37,042 nt of DNA from a bacterium. GTDB taxonomy: Bacteria; Patescibacteriota; Patescibacteriia; JACQRZ01. The translations under genes were made by a program, and so were the position numbers. Below the pieces are notes generated by a model. It saw nothing but the letters and a program-made list of their open reading frames with translations, made no database searches and was not told the origin of the DNA. Location of the stretch: NCBI GenBank assembly GCA_023246095.1, contig JAHFJA010000010.1, positions 1 through 37,042 of the forward strand. The letters run 5' to 3'. Positions within the stretch are counted from its first letter, which is position 1; each line of letters starts with the position of its first letter. Of the stretch, positions 16,599 through 23,536 are shown in pieces.

Positions 16599-17922
16599 AT
16601 AATACCCATTCAACAGCACGATCAACTTTTACATCTTGAATTGTACCAATTAATGTTTTATCTCCCTTAAACTGTACTCGTTTCATTTCGCGTGAATTGC
16701 CACTGCAAATGCCTTTTGCAAAGTGATCTACCATCACGGAGACTGTCTTTCCTATAAATGCTTGGTTTTTCCGTACAGCAGTTTGTTCCATGAGCACTTG
16801 CAATTCGAGCCATCGACGCTTCTTTTCCGCACTCGATACATCGTCTTTGTACAACTCAGAAGCACGCGTCCCTGACCGAACGGAATACATCGCGGTATAC
16901 GAAATATCAAAGTCACATTCTTTATAAAGACTCACTGTGTCGTTAAATTGTGCTTCAGTTTCGCCTGAAAAACCAACAATTATATCAGTGCCTAAAGCCA
17001 AATTAGGCAACCTTTCTTTCAATCGATGGATGGTGTCAACAAAGTGTTCCCGTGTATACGGCCGATACATACGCTTTAGTACTTCATTGTTTCCGCTTTG
17101 CACGGGCAGGTGGAGAAAATTTAAATGTCCTGGCAATTGCATAGCAGCAATAACTTCGGGAGTCATATGATTAGGGTGTGGTGCGGTAAAATGAATACGC
17201 GTGAGACCCGAGATTTGATTGAGTTCCCACAAAAGCGCACCAAAGTAGTTCGTTGGATTCACCTTGAGAGGATTATTAGGCGAGAATGTTTCAATATCTT
17301 TGGGTCGATACCAGTTTACCGTTTGCCCCAAAAGAGTGATTTCAAGACAACCATTTTCAACCAATGCCCGAACTTCAGAAATAATATCTTGGGCCGGACG
17401 ATCAACTTGGCGCCCACGTGAAAATGGAACTACACAATACGCGCACATTTTATTGCACCCCGTACTGATAGGAACGTACGCAGAATATCTTGTGGTGTAG
17501 ACAGGTGCAATTTTAAGATAATGTTCATATTCTTCGGCCGTCGCGCCATCAAACATTTCAGGACGGATTTCGGCAAGGCGTCGTGCAAGATGCACCATTT
17601 CATTTGTTGGAAAAAAGAGATCAACCCATGGCATACGGTTACGGATTTTTCCATCATGATCGCGCCCGGGCATACACCCAGTAATTGCCACGACCAACTC
17701 AGGCTTTACTGCCTTCAGTTTCTCAACTTCGCGCATTTGCCCATAAATCCTATCTTCGGCAGTTTGGCGTACTGAGCATGTGTTGTACATGATCAGATCG
17801 GCTGTCTCATCATCCTCAGTTTCACTCATGCCAAGATCCCCCAGCAGCGTTTTAATACGCTCTGAGTCGGATTTGTTCATCTGGCAACCAAAGGTGTTTA
17901 TTTTATAGTGTTTTGAGGCCAT
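16582..17922 (-). CDS. miaB: tRNA-2-methylthio-N6-dimethylallyladenosine synthase MiaB
   Basis: MiaB is a radical-SAM methylthiotransferase that adds the 2-methylthio group to i6A37 in tRNA. The 446-aa protein shows the three-domain plan: an N-terminal UPF0004 domain with cluster cysteines (INTFGCQMNKSDSE, then NTCSVRQTAE, and ITGCMPGRD), the radical-SAM CxxxCxxC (STGCNKMCAYCVVPFSRG), and a C-terminal TRAM domain. The ATG at 17922 starts the conserved MASKHYKINTFGCQ; the longer frame upstream to 18015 has no family resemblance. No Shine-Dalgarno is present. It is the first gene of the miaB-miaA pair. A possible promoter with TATAAA lies near 18000 on the minus strand but is weak. Confidence 0.95.
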   Translation of the reverse strand: MASKHYKINTFGCQMNKSDSERIKTLLGDLGMSETEDDETADLIMYNTCSVRQTAEDRIYGQMREVEKLKAVKPELVVAITGCMPGRDHDGKIRNRMPWVDLFFPTNEMVHLARRLAEIRPEMFDGATAEEYEHYLKIAPVYTTRYSAYVPISTGCNKMCAYCVVPFSRGRQVDRPAQDIISEVRALVENGCLEITLLGQTVNWYRPKDIETFSPNNPLKVNPTNYFGALLWELNQISGLTRIHFTAPHPNHMTPEVIAAMQLPGHLNFLHLPVQSGNNEVLKRMYRPYTREHFVDTIHRLKERLPNLALGTDIIVGFSGETEAQFNDTVSLYKECDFDISYTAMYSVRSGTRASELYKDDVSSAEKKRRWLELQVLMEQTAVRKNQAFIGKTVSVMVDHFAKGICSGNSREMKRVQFKGDKTLIGTIQDVKVDRAVEWVLYGTKT

Positions 17923-18033
17923 ATGTGTCGATATGATACGAGATTTTGAGGAAAATGGCAATGCATGAGAGATGTTCAATGTTTCAAAAAGCTTATGTTT
18001 ATAATGAAAAGTCAAAATATGTCCTAAATACTC

Positions 18034-18062
18034 TTGACAAAGTGATTAATATATGATATAGT
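18034..18062 (+). promoter_or_regulatory. Promoter of the 18-kb structured RNA
   Basis: TTGACA (18034-18039), 17-nt spacer, TATAGT (18057-18062), with TG one base before the -10. Start near 18069. It reads away from miaB into a gene-free stretch. Confidence 0.8.
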
Positions 18063-18147
18063 GTTTTCAGCCCAGAAGATTTCTCGGGCAAGGAACACAA
18101 ATGAGTGGGGTTAAGGAAAGATGCTCCACGAATGACTGCCTCTTGGA

Positions 18148-18216
18148 AACAGGAGGAATAGGAGGAAGCAAAAGGTGAAAGAGTTTTTCACTGGGTTCGT
18201 TTAGGAGCAACTAAAC
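18148..18216 (+). repeat. Two-hairpin module, copy 1
   Basis: AACAGGAGG, a second AGGAGG, then hairpin A (GTGAAA 18175-18180 with TTTCAC 18186-18191) and hairpin B (GTTTAG 18199-18204 with CTAAAC 18211-18216). The last 46 nt match copy 2 at 37 positions; seven of nine differences fall in the two loops. Confidence 0.8.
18175..18204 (+). CDS. Possible 9-residue micro-ORF, copy 1
   Basis: GTG at 18175, 9 nt after AGGAGG (18160-18165), opens MKEFFTGFV and a TAG stop. The copy at 18469 has the same length and stop. The spacing is ideal for translation, but sequence differences between copies sit in RNA loops, so the frame may be incidental to an RNA structure, a leader peptide, or a relic of a signal-peptide gene. 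Confidence 0.25.
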   Translation: MKEFFTGFV

Positions 18217-18451
18217 AAACCATACCGCGCGAGAAGAGCGCCTACCTAATTTGGTTTAGGCGACTCAAATAATTAACTTAAAAAATCCGGTTTATTTAAG
18301 GGAGTGCATCCCGTCTATAACATTACGCGCCTTATATAACGGCAAGTAATGAAGTAGACTTCGTCATGACATGAATGTTAAGTAAATATTAATGTCAAAA
18401 ATGCGAGTATTACAATGGCAGTGATTTGGAAGACGATCCATTAAGAATGCC

Positions 18452-18510
18452 AACAGGAGGCAAGAAAGGTGAAAAAATATTTCACCGGGTTCGTTTAGTA
18501 GTTGCTTAAC
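18452..18510 (+). repeat. Two-hairpin module, copy 2
   Basis: AACAGGAGG followed by hairpin A (GGTGAAA 18468-18474 with TTTCACC 18480-18486) and hairpin B (GTTTAG 18493-18498 with CTTAAC 18505-18510, one mismatch). The AGGAGG can itself be held in a TGCC/GGCA stem (18448-18462). Confidence 0.8.
18469..18498 (+). CDS. Possible 9-residue micro-ORF, copy 2
   Basis: GTG at 18469, 8 nt after AGGAGG (18455-18460), opens MKKYFTGFV and stops with TAG. Its FTGFV end is identical to copy 1. Start codon and Shine-Dalgarno can both be masked by hairpins. Translation is unproven. Confidence 0.25.
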   Translation: MKKYFTGFV

Positions 18511-18537
18511 AAGTGACTACAGACATATCCGGTAAAC

Positions 18538-18574
18538 AAGGTCTATACTTATTACGTATAGGCCTTTTCATTTT
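18538..18574 (+). terminator. Terminator of the structured RNA
   Basis: An 11-bp stem (18538-18548, AAGGTCTATAC, with 18556-18566; one wobble), 7-nt loop and a T-rich tail. It lies 8 nt before the end of the convergent pseudouridine synthase gene and may also serve it. Confidence 0.85.
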
Positions 18575-18581
18575 AAGCTTT

Positions 18582-19274
18582 CTAATACCCCTCACAGCAA
18601 CCTCCGGACTTATGTTCTTGATGAATTCCACTCTTATCAACAGGCACTTCAATACATTTTCTCTCGCCACCGACAGGGGTATTAAAGCAAAGTTTTGATG
18701 CGGTCAGCGCTATAGCACCTTTTTTATACGGCAAAAAACTACCATACTTAGAATCTCCCATTATGGGATGCCCGATAACACTCAGCTGTGCACGAATTTG
18801 ATGAGAACGGCCTGTCTCTAAATGCACTTCAAGAAGCGTTGTCTGGCCTTTATAACCCAATACATTATATGATAAAATCGCTTCCTTGCTTTCAGGGCGC
18901 TCAGTGCTAAACGCTTTCACGGTATTAGTACGCTCATCTTTCACTAAGTAGTGCTTAAGAGTTTGCTCTTTTTCTTCAACGATCCCTTCAACACAGGCAG
19001 TATATACTTTTTCAAATTCATGATTGCGAATTTGTGCGGAAAGACGGGAAGCACCTTTACTCGTTTTTGCAAAAATAACGATGCCATCGACAGGTCGGTC
19101 GATGCGATGAACCATCCCCAAAAACACGTCGCCAGGCTTATTTCCTTTTTCTTTAAGATACGCCCTTACTTCGTCTGCAAGTGTCCTATCTCCTGTTATA
19201 TCGCTTTGCACCAGCATTCCTGCGGGTTTATAGACAACGATACAGTGATTGTCTTCATACAGCACTTTTATCAT
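18582..19274 (-). CDS. RluA-family RNA pseudouridine synthase
   Basis: The 230-aa protein isomerises uridines to pseudouridine in rRNA or tRNA; the exact target cannot be read from sequence. It has the family's start (VLYEDNHCIVVYKPAGMLVQ), the catalytic-Asp motif HRIDRPVDG, and the later VHLETGRSHQIRAQLSVIGHPIMGDSKYG signature, given here by its core GRSHQIR. There is no N-terminal S4 domain, as in the short RluA/RluC-like forms. The HRIDRPVDG variant replaces the more common HRLDRxTSG but keeps the Asp. The ATG at 19274 overlaps the stop of the upstream methyltransferase gene as ATGA, so translation is coupled and both probably modify RNA in one pathway. Confidence 0.9.
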   Translation of the reverse strand: MIKVLYEDNHCIVVYKPAGMLVQSDITGDRTLADEVRAYLKEKGNKPGDVFLGMVHRIDRPVDGIVIFAKTSKGASRLSAQIRNHEFEKVYTACVEGIVEEKEQTLKHYLVKDERTNTVKAFSTERPESKEAILSYNVLGYKGQTTLLEVHLETGRSHQIRAQLSVIGHPIMGDSKYGSFLPYKKGAIALTASKLCFNTPVGGERKCIEVPVDKSGIHQEHKSGGCCEGY

Positions 19275-20155
19275 ATAGACTTCCAGCGAGCGACAATACC
19301 GCATGGCAAAAGGAAACCACGATCAGAGGATTCTTTGATAGTCAGTTCACCGTGCTCAAAAATACCCTCTCGATCCCCTAGCATTCGTTTAAGATTGTAT
19401 AGATACACGAGAGACGAATATCCGGCGGCATATCCATTAAGAATCACAAATGCGGGCTTTTCAGACAATATCTGGCTACATAGATCAATGAGAGGAAGAA
19501 AATCATTTTCAATTTTCCATACTTCATTATCCGGTCCATGCCCAAATGATGGCGGATCCATAATGATACCATCGTACTTATTTCCGCGTTTTATTTCACG
19601 CTTCACAAACGAAGTCACATCATCAATAATCCAACGAACCGGCTTATCTTCCAAGGCGGATAATTTGGCATTTTCTCTCGCCCAATTCACCGCAACTTTC
19701 GATCCATCTACATGACATACATGAGCTCCAGCTTGAGCAGCCACTAGACTTGCAATCCCTGTGTACCCAAATAAATTAAGCACCTTAAGAGGACGGTCTG
19801 CCTCTTTAATTACTTCTGACATCCAATGCCAATTTGCACGATGTTCGGGAAACATACCGACATGCTTGAACGAGCTCAATCGTCCAACTGCCACGATTCC
19901 CTCGCCTAATGAAATCTCCCACTGGCTCGGCATGGATTTAAACGCTTTCCAGGCCCCATTTTTCGCGCTATTTGAAAAAGATGCATGCACATCTCGCCAT
20001 TGCTCAGTACTAAGGTTCTTATGCCACAAAGCCTGCGGATCGGGTCGAGACACGACAATATCGCCAAAACGTTCCAGCTTTGCTTCTTCCCCTGAATCAA
20101 GGAGTTCGTAATCCCCAAAAGCAGGAGTGGTAAATAGTGTTGGTTTTTCATCCAT
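19271..20155 (-). CDS. Class I SAM-dependent methyltransferase, RlmI/RlmK-like
   Basis: The 294-aa protein resembles the RlmI/RlmK group, which methylates 23S rRNA. The SAM-binding motif is VLNLFGYTGIASLVAAQAGA (motif I), followed by HVDGSKVAVNWARENAKLS, and the catalytic-region motif MDPPSFGHGP. The N-terminal ~120 residues lack an obvious PUA domain, so it is shorter than classical RlmI (~396 aa); the target nucleotide is uncertain. The ATG at 20155 is preferred to an in-frame TTG at 20167. There is no Shine-Dalgarno. The stop overlaps the start of the pseudouridine synthase gene by 4 nt. Confidence 0.85.
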   Translation of the reverse strand: MDEKPTLFTTPAFGDYELLDSGEEAKLERFGDIVVSRPDPQALWHKNLSTEQWRDVHASFSNSAKNGAWKAFKSMPSQWEISLGEGIVAVGRLSSFKHVGMFPEHRANWHWMSEVIKEADRPLKVLNLFGYTGIASLVAAQAGAHVCHVDGSKVAVNWARENAKLSALEDKPVRWIIDDVTSFVKREIKRGNKYDGIIMDPPSFGHGPDNEVWKIENDFLPLIDLCSQILSEKPAFVILNGYAAGYSSLVYLYNLKRMLGDREGIFEHGELTIKESSDRGFLLPCGIVARWKSI

Positions 20156-20223
20156 AATAAAAGGCAATATACTCTATTATGACCATTTTGGGAAGATATG
20201 ATGTATAAATGACATTTTTACCA

Positions 20224-20259
20224 TTGACAAAACACCTTTATGGAGGTATAATTTATACC
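20224..20259 (+). promoter_or_regulatory. Promoter with palindromic operator ahead of the 51-aa gene
   Basis: TTGACA (20224-20229), 17-nt spacer, TATAAT (20247-20252), a perfect consensus promoter. The -10 lies inside a perfect 15-bp palindrome GGTATAATTTATACC (20245-20259). Start near 20259. Confidence 0.8.
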
Positions 20260-20295
20260 GTCGCTATAATATTATGAACAATAAAGAGGTTCCAA

Positions 20296-20451
20296 ATGGG
20301 TACTTTAGAATGTATAAAAGAATTATTTGACCTAACCATCGATCCACCAGAGGTCGCTGAAAAGAGGCACAAACACGTTAATGAGACAATTTTAAAAATG
20401 TCCAATAATGGATATTTGAAACAAATCTGGAGAATATTTTTTTCGATTTAA
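20296..20451 (+). CDS. Small hypothetical protein, 51 aa
   Basis: The frame MGTLECIKELFDLTIDPP... runs for 51 codons to TAA at 20449-20451. Evidence that it is real: a perfect promoter 37 nt upstream, and AGAGG (20285-20289) 6 nt before the ATG. The peptide is a likely amphipathic helix pair with a basic middle (EKRHKHVNE) and an aromatic, hydrophobic C-terminus (LKQIWRIFFSI) that could touch a membrane. I do not recognise it; a small regulator or toxin-like peptide is possible but unsupported. It is followed at once by the promoter of a small RNA candidate in the same direction, an arrangement worth testing for a linked function. Confidence 0.5.
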   Translation: MGTLECIKELFDLTIDPPEVAEKRHKHVNETILKMSNNGYLKQIWRIFFSI

Positions 20452-20455
20452 TCGT

Positions 20456-20488
20456 TTGACATTAGCATATAATCCAGTATAATACTGG
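20456..20488 (+). promoter_or_regulatory. Promoter with palindromic operator of the small RNA
   Basis: TTGACA (20456-20461), 16-nt spacer, TATAAT (20478-20483). The -10 is centred in a perfect 15-bp palindrome CCAGTATAATACTGG (20474-20488). It begins 5 nt after the stop of the 51-aa gene. Start near 20490. Confidence 0.8.
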
Positions 20489-20489
20489 T

Positions 20490-20561
20490 GTTCATTGGAT
20501 AGGATCTCCTTTATAAAGATCCACACCACACTAGGCACAAGCCGAAATGTGGTATTTTTTT
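20490..20561 (+). ncRNA. Candidate small RNA of about 70 nt
   Basis: The span from the promoter to an intrinsic terminator is ~70 nt. It holds a first hairpin GGATCT/AGATCC (20502-20507 with 20517-20522) with a palindromic loop CTTTATAAAG overlapping it, then the terminator hairpin. No reading frame of use is present, and nothing lies downstream in the same direction: convergent thrS follows. So it is not a leader of a visible gene. The function and target are unknown. Confidence 0.6.
20525..20561 (+). terminator. Terminator of the small RNA
   Basis: ACCACA (20525-20530) pairs with TGTGGT (20548-20553), with an inner stem GGC-ACAA-GCC (20534-20543), followed by ATTTTTTT. Confidence 0.75.
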
Positions 20562-20582
20562 GTCCAAAAATTGCCCAAATTT

Positions 20583-20610
20583 AAAAGTCCCATAGCAATA
20601 CGGGACTTTC
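20583..20610 (-). terminator. Terminator of the thrS-side operon
   Basis: AAAGTCCC (20584-20591) and GGGACTTT (20602-20609) form an 8-bp stem with a T-run on the minus strand, 17 nt after the thrS stop codon. Confidence 0.75.
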
Positions 20611-20626
20611 ATTCATTTACTCAGTA

Positions 20627-22363
20627 CTATACGTCGCACTCTCCTTTTATACGATTAACAAAGTCATCAACACTGGTTACTAACGCTTCCTCTTGACCGC
20701 GAACACGAACTGAAAGTTGCGCGAGGTCTTTTTCTTTTTCGCCGATGACAATGATATACGGAATTTTATCTTTTGCCGCACTACGCACTTTGTAGCCCAC
20801 ACTTTCTTTTGAATCATCGAGATGTGTACGTATTCCCGCTTTTTTAAGTTTTTCAGCAAGTTCCTGTGCGGTTGGGATGAAAGCTTCCGCAACCGACACA
20901 AGCTGAACCTGGACCGGTGAAAGCCAGACGGGAAATGCTCCAGCGAAATGTTCAATTGCAATTGAAAGAAAGCGTTCAATAGACCCCATGATAGCAGCGT
21001 GAATCATCACAATTCGTTCATGCTCATTATTTTCATTAACACAACTAAGATCAAACCGCTCTGGCATGTTCATGTCGAGCTGAATCGTAGCTACCTGCCA
21101 TTCACGACCAATCGAGTCTTTTGCCATAAAGTCCAGTTTTGGACCGTAAAAGGCAGCTTCCCCTACGCCCTCAAACCAGTCAATCTTCTTTTCTTGCACA
21201 ATTTCACGCAACATATTTTCAGCGTATTCCCATCGATCCGGATTTCCAAGATATTTGTCTGGTTCGGCTGGATCATGAAGTGATAGACGAACGCGTAATG
21301 CGAAACCTAATCTTCCATAAAATTCATGAACAATATCCCATATTTTAAGGAATTCTTCCTTGCTCTGACTTAACCTACAAAACACATGTGCATCGTCTTG
21401 GGTAAAACTTCGAACACGTGAAAGTCCTGATAATTCACCGGACTGCTCATCTCGATAACACATGGTGGTATTTGCATACCGCTGTGGTAGTTCACGATAA
21501 CTCCATTGTTTGCGATTATATATTTGCGTGTGGTGAGGACAATTCATTGGCTTCATCGCAAATTCATGTCCTTCGCGCGTAGTGATTCGAAAAAGCTCAT
21601 CCTTAAATTTATCCCAATGACCACTTCGCTCATAGAGATCTTTCTTTGTGATATGCGGAATTTCAACGCGCTCATATCCATAGCGTTGGCGAATTTCCCA
21701 AACGTACGAATCCAACAAGTTACGAAGCAGTGTGCCCTTTGGAGTCCAGAGAGGCAAACCAGAACCAACAAGCTCAGAAAAAACAAACAAATCAAGTTGC
21801 GGTCCGAGTTTTTTGTGATCTCTCAATTTTGCCTCCTCCAACATTTTCAAATAAGAATCCAGCTCTTCTTTTGTTGAAAAACAAGTACCATAGATACGAG
21901 TAAGCATGGTATTTTTCTCATTGCCTCTCCAATATGCGCCAGCAAGATTCAAGAGTTTAAACGCACCAATTTCTTTACTTGGGTTTTCTGAGTGTCCCCC
22001 TCTGCAGAGATCTGAAAAATCACCACTGGTATAGATCGTCAACGTCTGTCCTTCTGCTGAAAATTCATTGATCAATTCAATCTTATAAGGATTGCCGGCA
22101 AACCGTTCTCGAGCTTGGTCGGCGGTCACTTCCTCGTGAGTCATTTCTGTCCAAGTCGGTAAAATACGTGCCATCTCCTCTTCTATCTTTGGGAGTTCAT
22201 CATCACTCAACGGTGTCTGAAACTCAAAATCATAATAAAAACCTGTCTCAATAGACGGGCCAATAGTACGCTTGGCGTCCGGATACAAATGAGCTACCGC
22301 AGCTGCCAACAAATGGGCGCATGAGTGTCGTAACTGCGCCAATTTCTCTGAATCATTGTTCAT
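20627..22363 (-). CDS. thrS: Threonyl-tRNA synthetase lacking the TGS domain
   Basis: ThrRS charges tRNA(Thr). The 578-aa protein starts directly with the editing (second additional) domain, LRHSCAHLLAAAV holding the HxxxH of that site, and therefore lacks the ~60-residue TGS domain common in bacterial ThrRS. The class II catalytic core is complete: motif 2 region (FRITTREGHEFAMKPMNCPHH with the zinc Cys and His), YRDEQSGELSGLSRVRSFTQDDAH, and motif 3 MIHAAIMGSIERFLSIAIEH, followed by the anticodon-binding domain. The ATG at 22363 is preferred to the frame start at 22378. It lies 45 nt after the baseplate-J-like gene and ends the long minus-strand operon. Confidence 0.95.
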   Translation of the reverse strand: MNNDSEKLAQLRHSCAHLLAAAVAHLYPDAKRTIGPSIETGFYYDFEFQTPLSDDELPKIEEEMARILPTWTEMTHEEVTADQARERFAGNPYKIELINEFSAEGQTLTIYTSGDFSDLCRGGHSENPSKEIGAFKLLNLAGAYWRGNEKNTMLTRIYGTCFSTKEELDSYLKMLEEAKLRDHKKLGPQLDLFVFSELVGSGLPLWTPKGTLLRNLLDSYVWEIRQRYGYERVEIPHITKKDLYERSGHWDKFKDELFRITTREGHEFAMKPMNCPHHTQIYNRKQWSYRELPQRYANTTMCYRDEQSGELSGLSRVRSFTQDDAHVFCRLSQSKEEFLKIWDIVHEFYGRLGFALRVRLSLHDPAEPDKYLGNPDRWEYAENMLREIVQEKKIDWFEGVGEAAFYGPKLDFMAKDSIGREWQVATIQLDMNMPERFDLSCVNENNEHERIVMIHAAIMGSIERFLSIAIEHFAGAFPVWLSPVQVQLVSVAEAFIPTAQELAEKLKKAGIRTHLDDSKESVGYKVRSAAKDKIPYIIVIGEKEKDLAQLSVRVRGQEEALVTSVDDFVNRIKGECDV

Positions 22364-22408
22364 ATTGGTGGATATCAATAGTATTTCATCTAGAACTATC
22401 CTACCGTA

Positions 22409-23536
22409 CTACTTGGTATCCAGCAAGATGTTAATATGATCCGTCAGAGCCGGCGCGGTAAACACCCAAAAGGGATAGAGGCGAACATCTACCGATCCAA
22501 TATCATCAAAGGAAGCAAAATAGGCAATAATCTCTGCTTTGCTCTTATTCGCCAAAGCTTTAGTGTCAAATAATCGAGGGTCTTGCGATGTTGTCTTTTT
22601 TGCTTGGGAAGAAACTTTTAATTGCATTTGCGAAAGCGATGGACCGCCGATTGTAACATTGTATTCAAGTTGTCCTGGTTCTGGCGGAACCAATTCTTGT
22701 GTAGCTGATAACTTTCCTTTCATTCCCTCAATGAATCTGTCATAAACCGCCTTTCTATCAAACGACACCGCAACAAAACGAGCTTTAATCGTTACCGTTA
22801 TCTGGTTAGCCGTCTTCCCTTCCTTTGCTGAGGTGGTGTAACTCAGGATTTTTGAATCAACCGCTTGATACTGGGGTGAGTCGCTGGTCGACAAGAGGGA
22901 AAGTTTTTCACGAAATTTCGTATCGAGTCGTGCAAGAAGCGTATTCTTTGCTTGATCGATATCTGCTTGCTGTACCAATTTAATTTTTTGAACATCTGCT
23001 TGTTTCTGAGTGAATCCTTCACCGTAAATCTGTGACTGTAGCCCTTCCCACAAACCAGGGATGGTAAAGCGACCTGCTGGAATAGTACCCACCTCGCCTT
23101 CTTTATCGGGATACACAGACACTGTCACTCTGCTGCGCGGAAGAACATTGACAAAATCATGAATTCTAAAAAGCACTCCATTGGGACTCAAAAGACGTGT
23201 CGTTGCCCTTAGGGGCTGTGCTGTTGCGGTGGTATTCACAAGAGTAACGGAGGCGCTTGAATCTCCCACCAATTCCTTGACGCCCGTCGTATCAAATTGT
23301 CCGTCCGCATCAAGGATATCCGTTTGCAGTGTTGCCTTTATTTCATCAGGACTTTGAGTATCGTTTTCAGTCAACGAAAATACTTTTGAAGTGGTAAATC
23401 CCTCTGAGTGTGGTTTGATTACTATTGTCGCCCAGCTAAAAGAAAAATAAAATACAGCAAGAGCAATAAGAATGGAAAACAAAAAAAATGTTCCTGCTAT
23501 ACGTCGATAAAGGTTTGTTTTGTTGTGCATTATCAT
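22409..23536 (-). CDS. Membrane-anchored protein with baseplate-J-like domain
   Basis: The 375-aa protein has one N-terminal membrane segment (about residues 14-36, GTFFLFSILIALAVFYFSF) and a beta-rich external part. The stretch around residues 90-175, with VTLVNTTATAQPL, LLSPNGVLFRI, and RFTIPGLWEGLQSQIYGE, resembles baseplate J/gp47-type domains that are seen in membrane-anchored proteins of candidate phyla bacteria; this is my recollection of the pattern, not a search. It does not look like a phage gene here, because no other phage gene is present. Its start overlaps the dnaE stop as ATGA, so it is translated with dnaE. Function is unknown. Confidence 0.65.
   Translation of the reverse strand: MIMHNKTNLYRRIAGTFFLFSILIALAVFYFSFSWATIVIKPHSEGFTTSKVFSLTENDTQSPDEIKATLQTDILDADGQFDTTGVKELVGDSSASVTLVNTTATAQPLRATTRLLSPNGVLFRIHDFVNVLPRSRVTVSVYPDKEGEVGTIPAGRFTIPGLWEGLQSQIYGEGFTQKQADVQKIKLVQQADIDQAKNTLLARLDTKFREKLSLLSTSDSPQYQAVDSKILSYTTSAKEGKTANQITVTIKARFVAVSFDRKAVYDRFIEGMKGKLSATQELVPPEPGQLEYNVTIGGPSLSQMQLKVSSQAKKTTSQDPRLFDTKALANKSKAEIIAYFASFDDIGSVDVRLYPFWVFTAPALTDHINILLDTK

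Larger units (their letters stand above)
18069..18574 (+). ncRNA. Candidate structured non-coding RNA, about 500 nt
   Basis: A consensus promoter and a strong terminator bracket a ~500-nt stretch (in the 659-bp gap between miaB and the pseudouridine synthase) with no reading frame beyond tiny ones. Many local hairpins are visible: GCCCAGAA/TTCT-GGGC (18070-18088), CGCCTA/TAGGCG (18239-18262), ATTAC-GCC/GGC-GTAAT (18322-18350), GAAG/CTTC (18351-18362) and GACAT-AAT/ATT-ATGTC (18368-18395). TGCTCC (18122-18127) can pair with GGAGCA (18204-18209). Two copies of a two-hairpin module lie ~294 nt apart. GGA motifs recur about ten times. I could not fit it to RNase P, tmRNA, SRP or 6S RNA. A protein-binding or regulatory RNA is possible; function is unknown. 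Confidence 0.6.

Noticed and set aside
18111-18245. RNase P RNA-like words: GGAAAG..CTCCAC, GGTGAAA, GCAAC..AAACC..CCGC and GAGAAGAGCGC in the ncRNA
   Set aside because: The order and spacing of the conserved regions do not fit, no P4 partner or 3' ACAGAA...GGCTTA region is present, and the repeat structure is not that of RNase P.
18148-18510. CRISPR-like array
   Set aside because: Only two copies, about 294 nt apart, with internal hairpins and no cas genes.
18951-19715. 254-codon plus-strand frame over the pseudouridine synthase and methyltransferase
   Set aside because: Both genes on the other strand have conserved motifs throughout; this frame is their complement.
22409-23536. Prophage remnant suggested by the baseplate-J-like protein
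   Set aside because: No integrase, capsid, portal or tail genes are present and the gene is embedded in a housekeeping operon.
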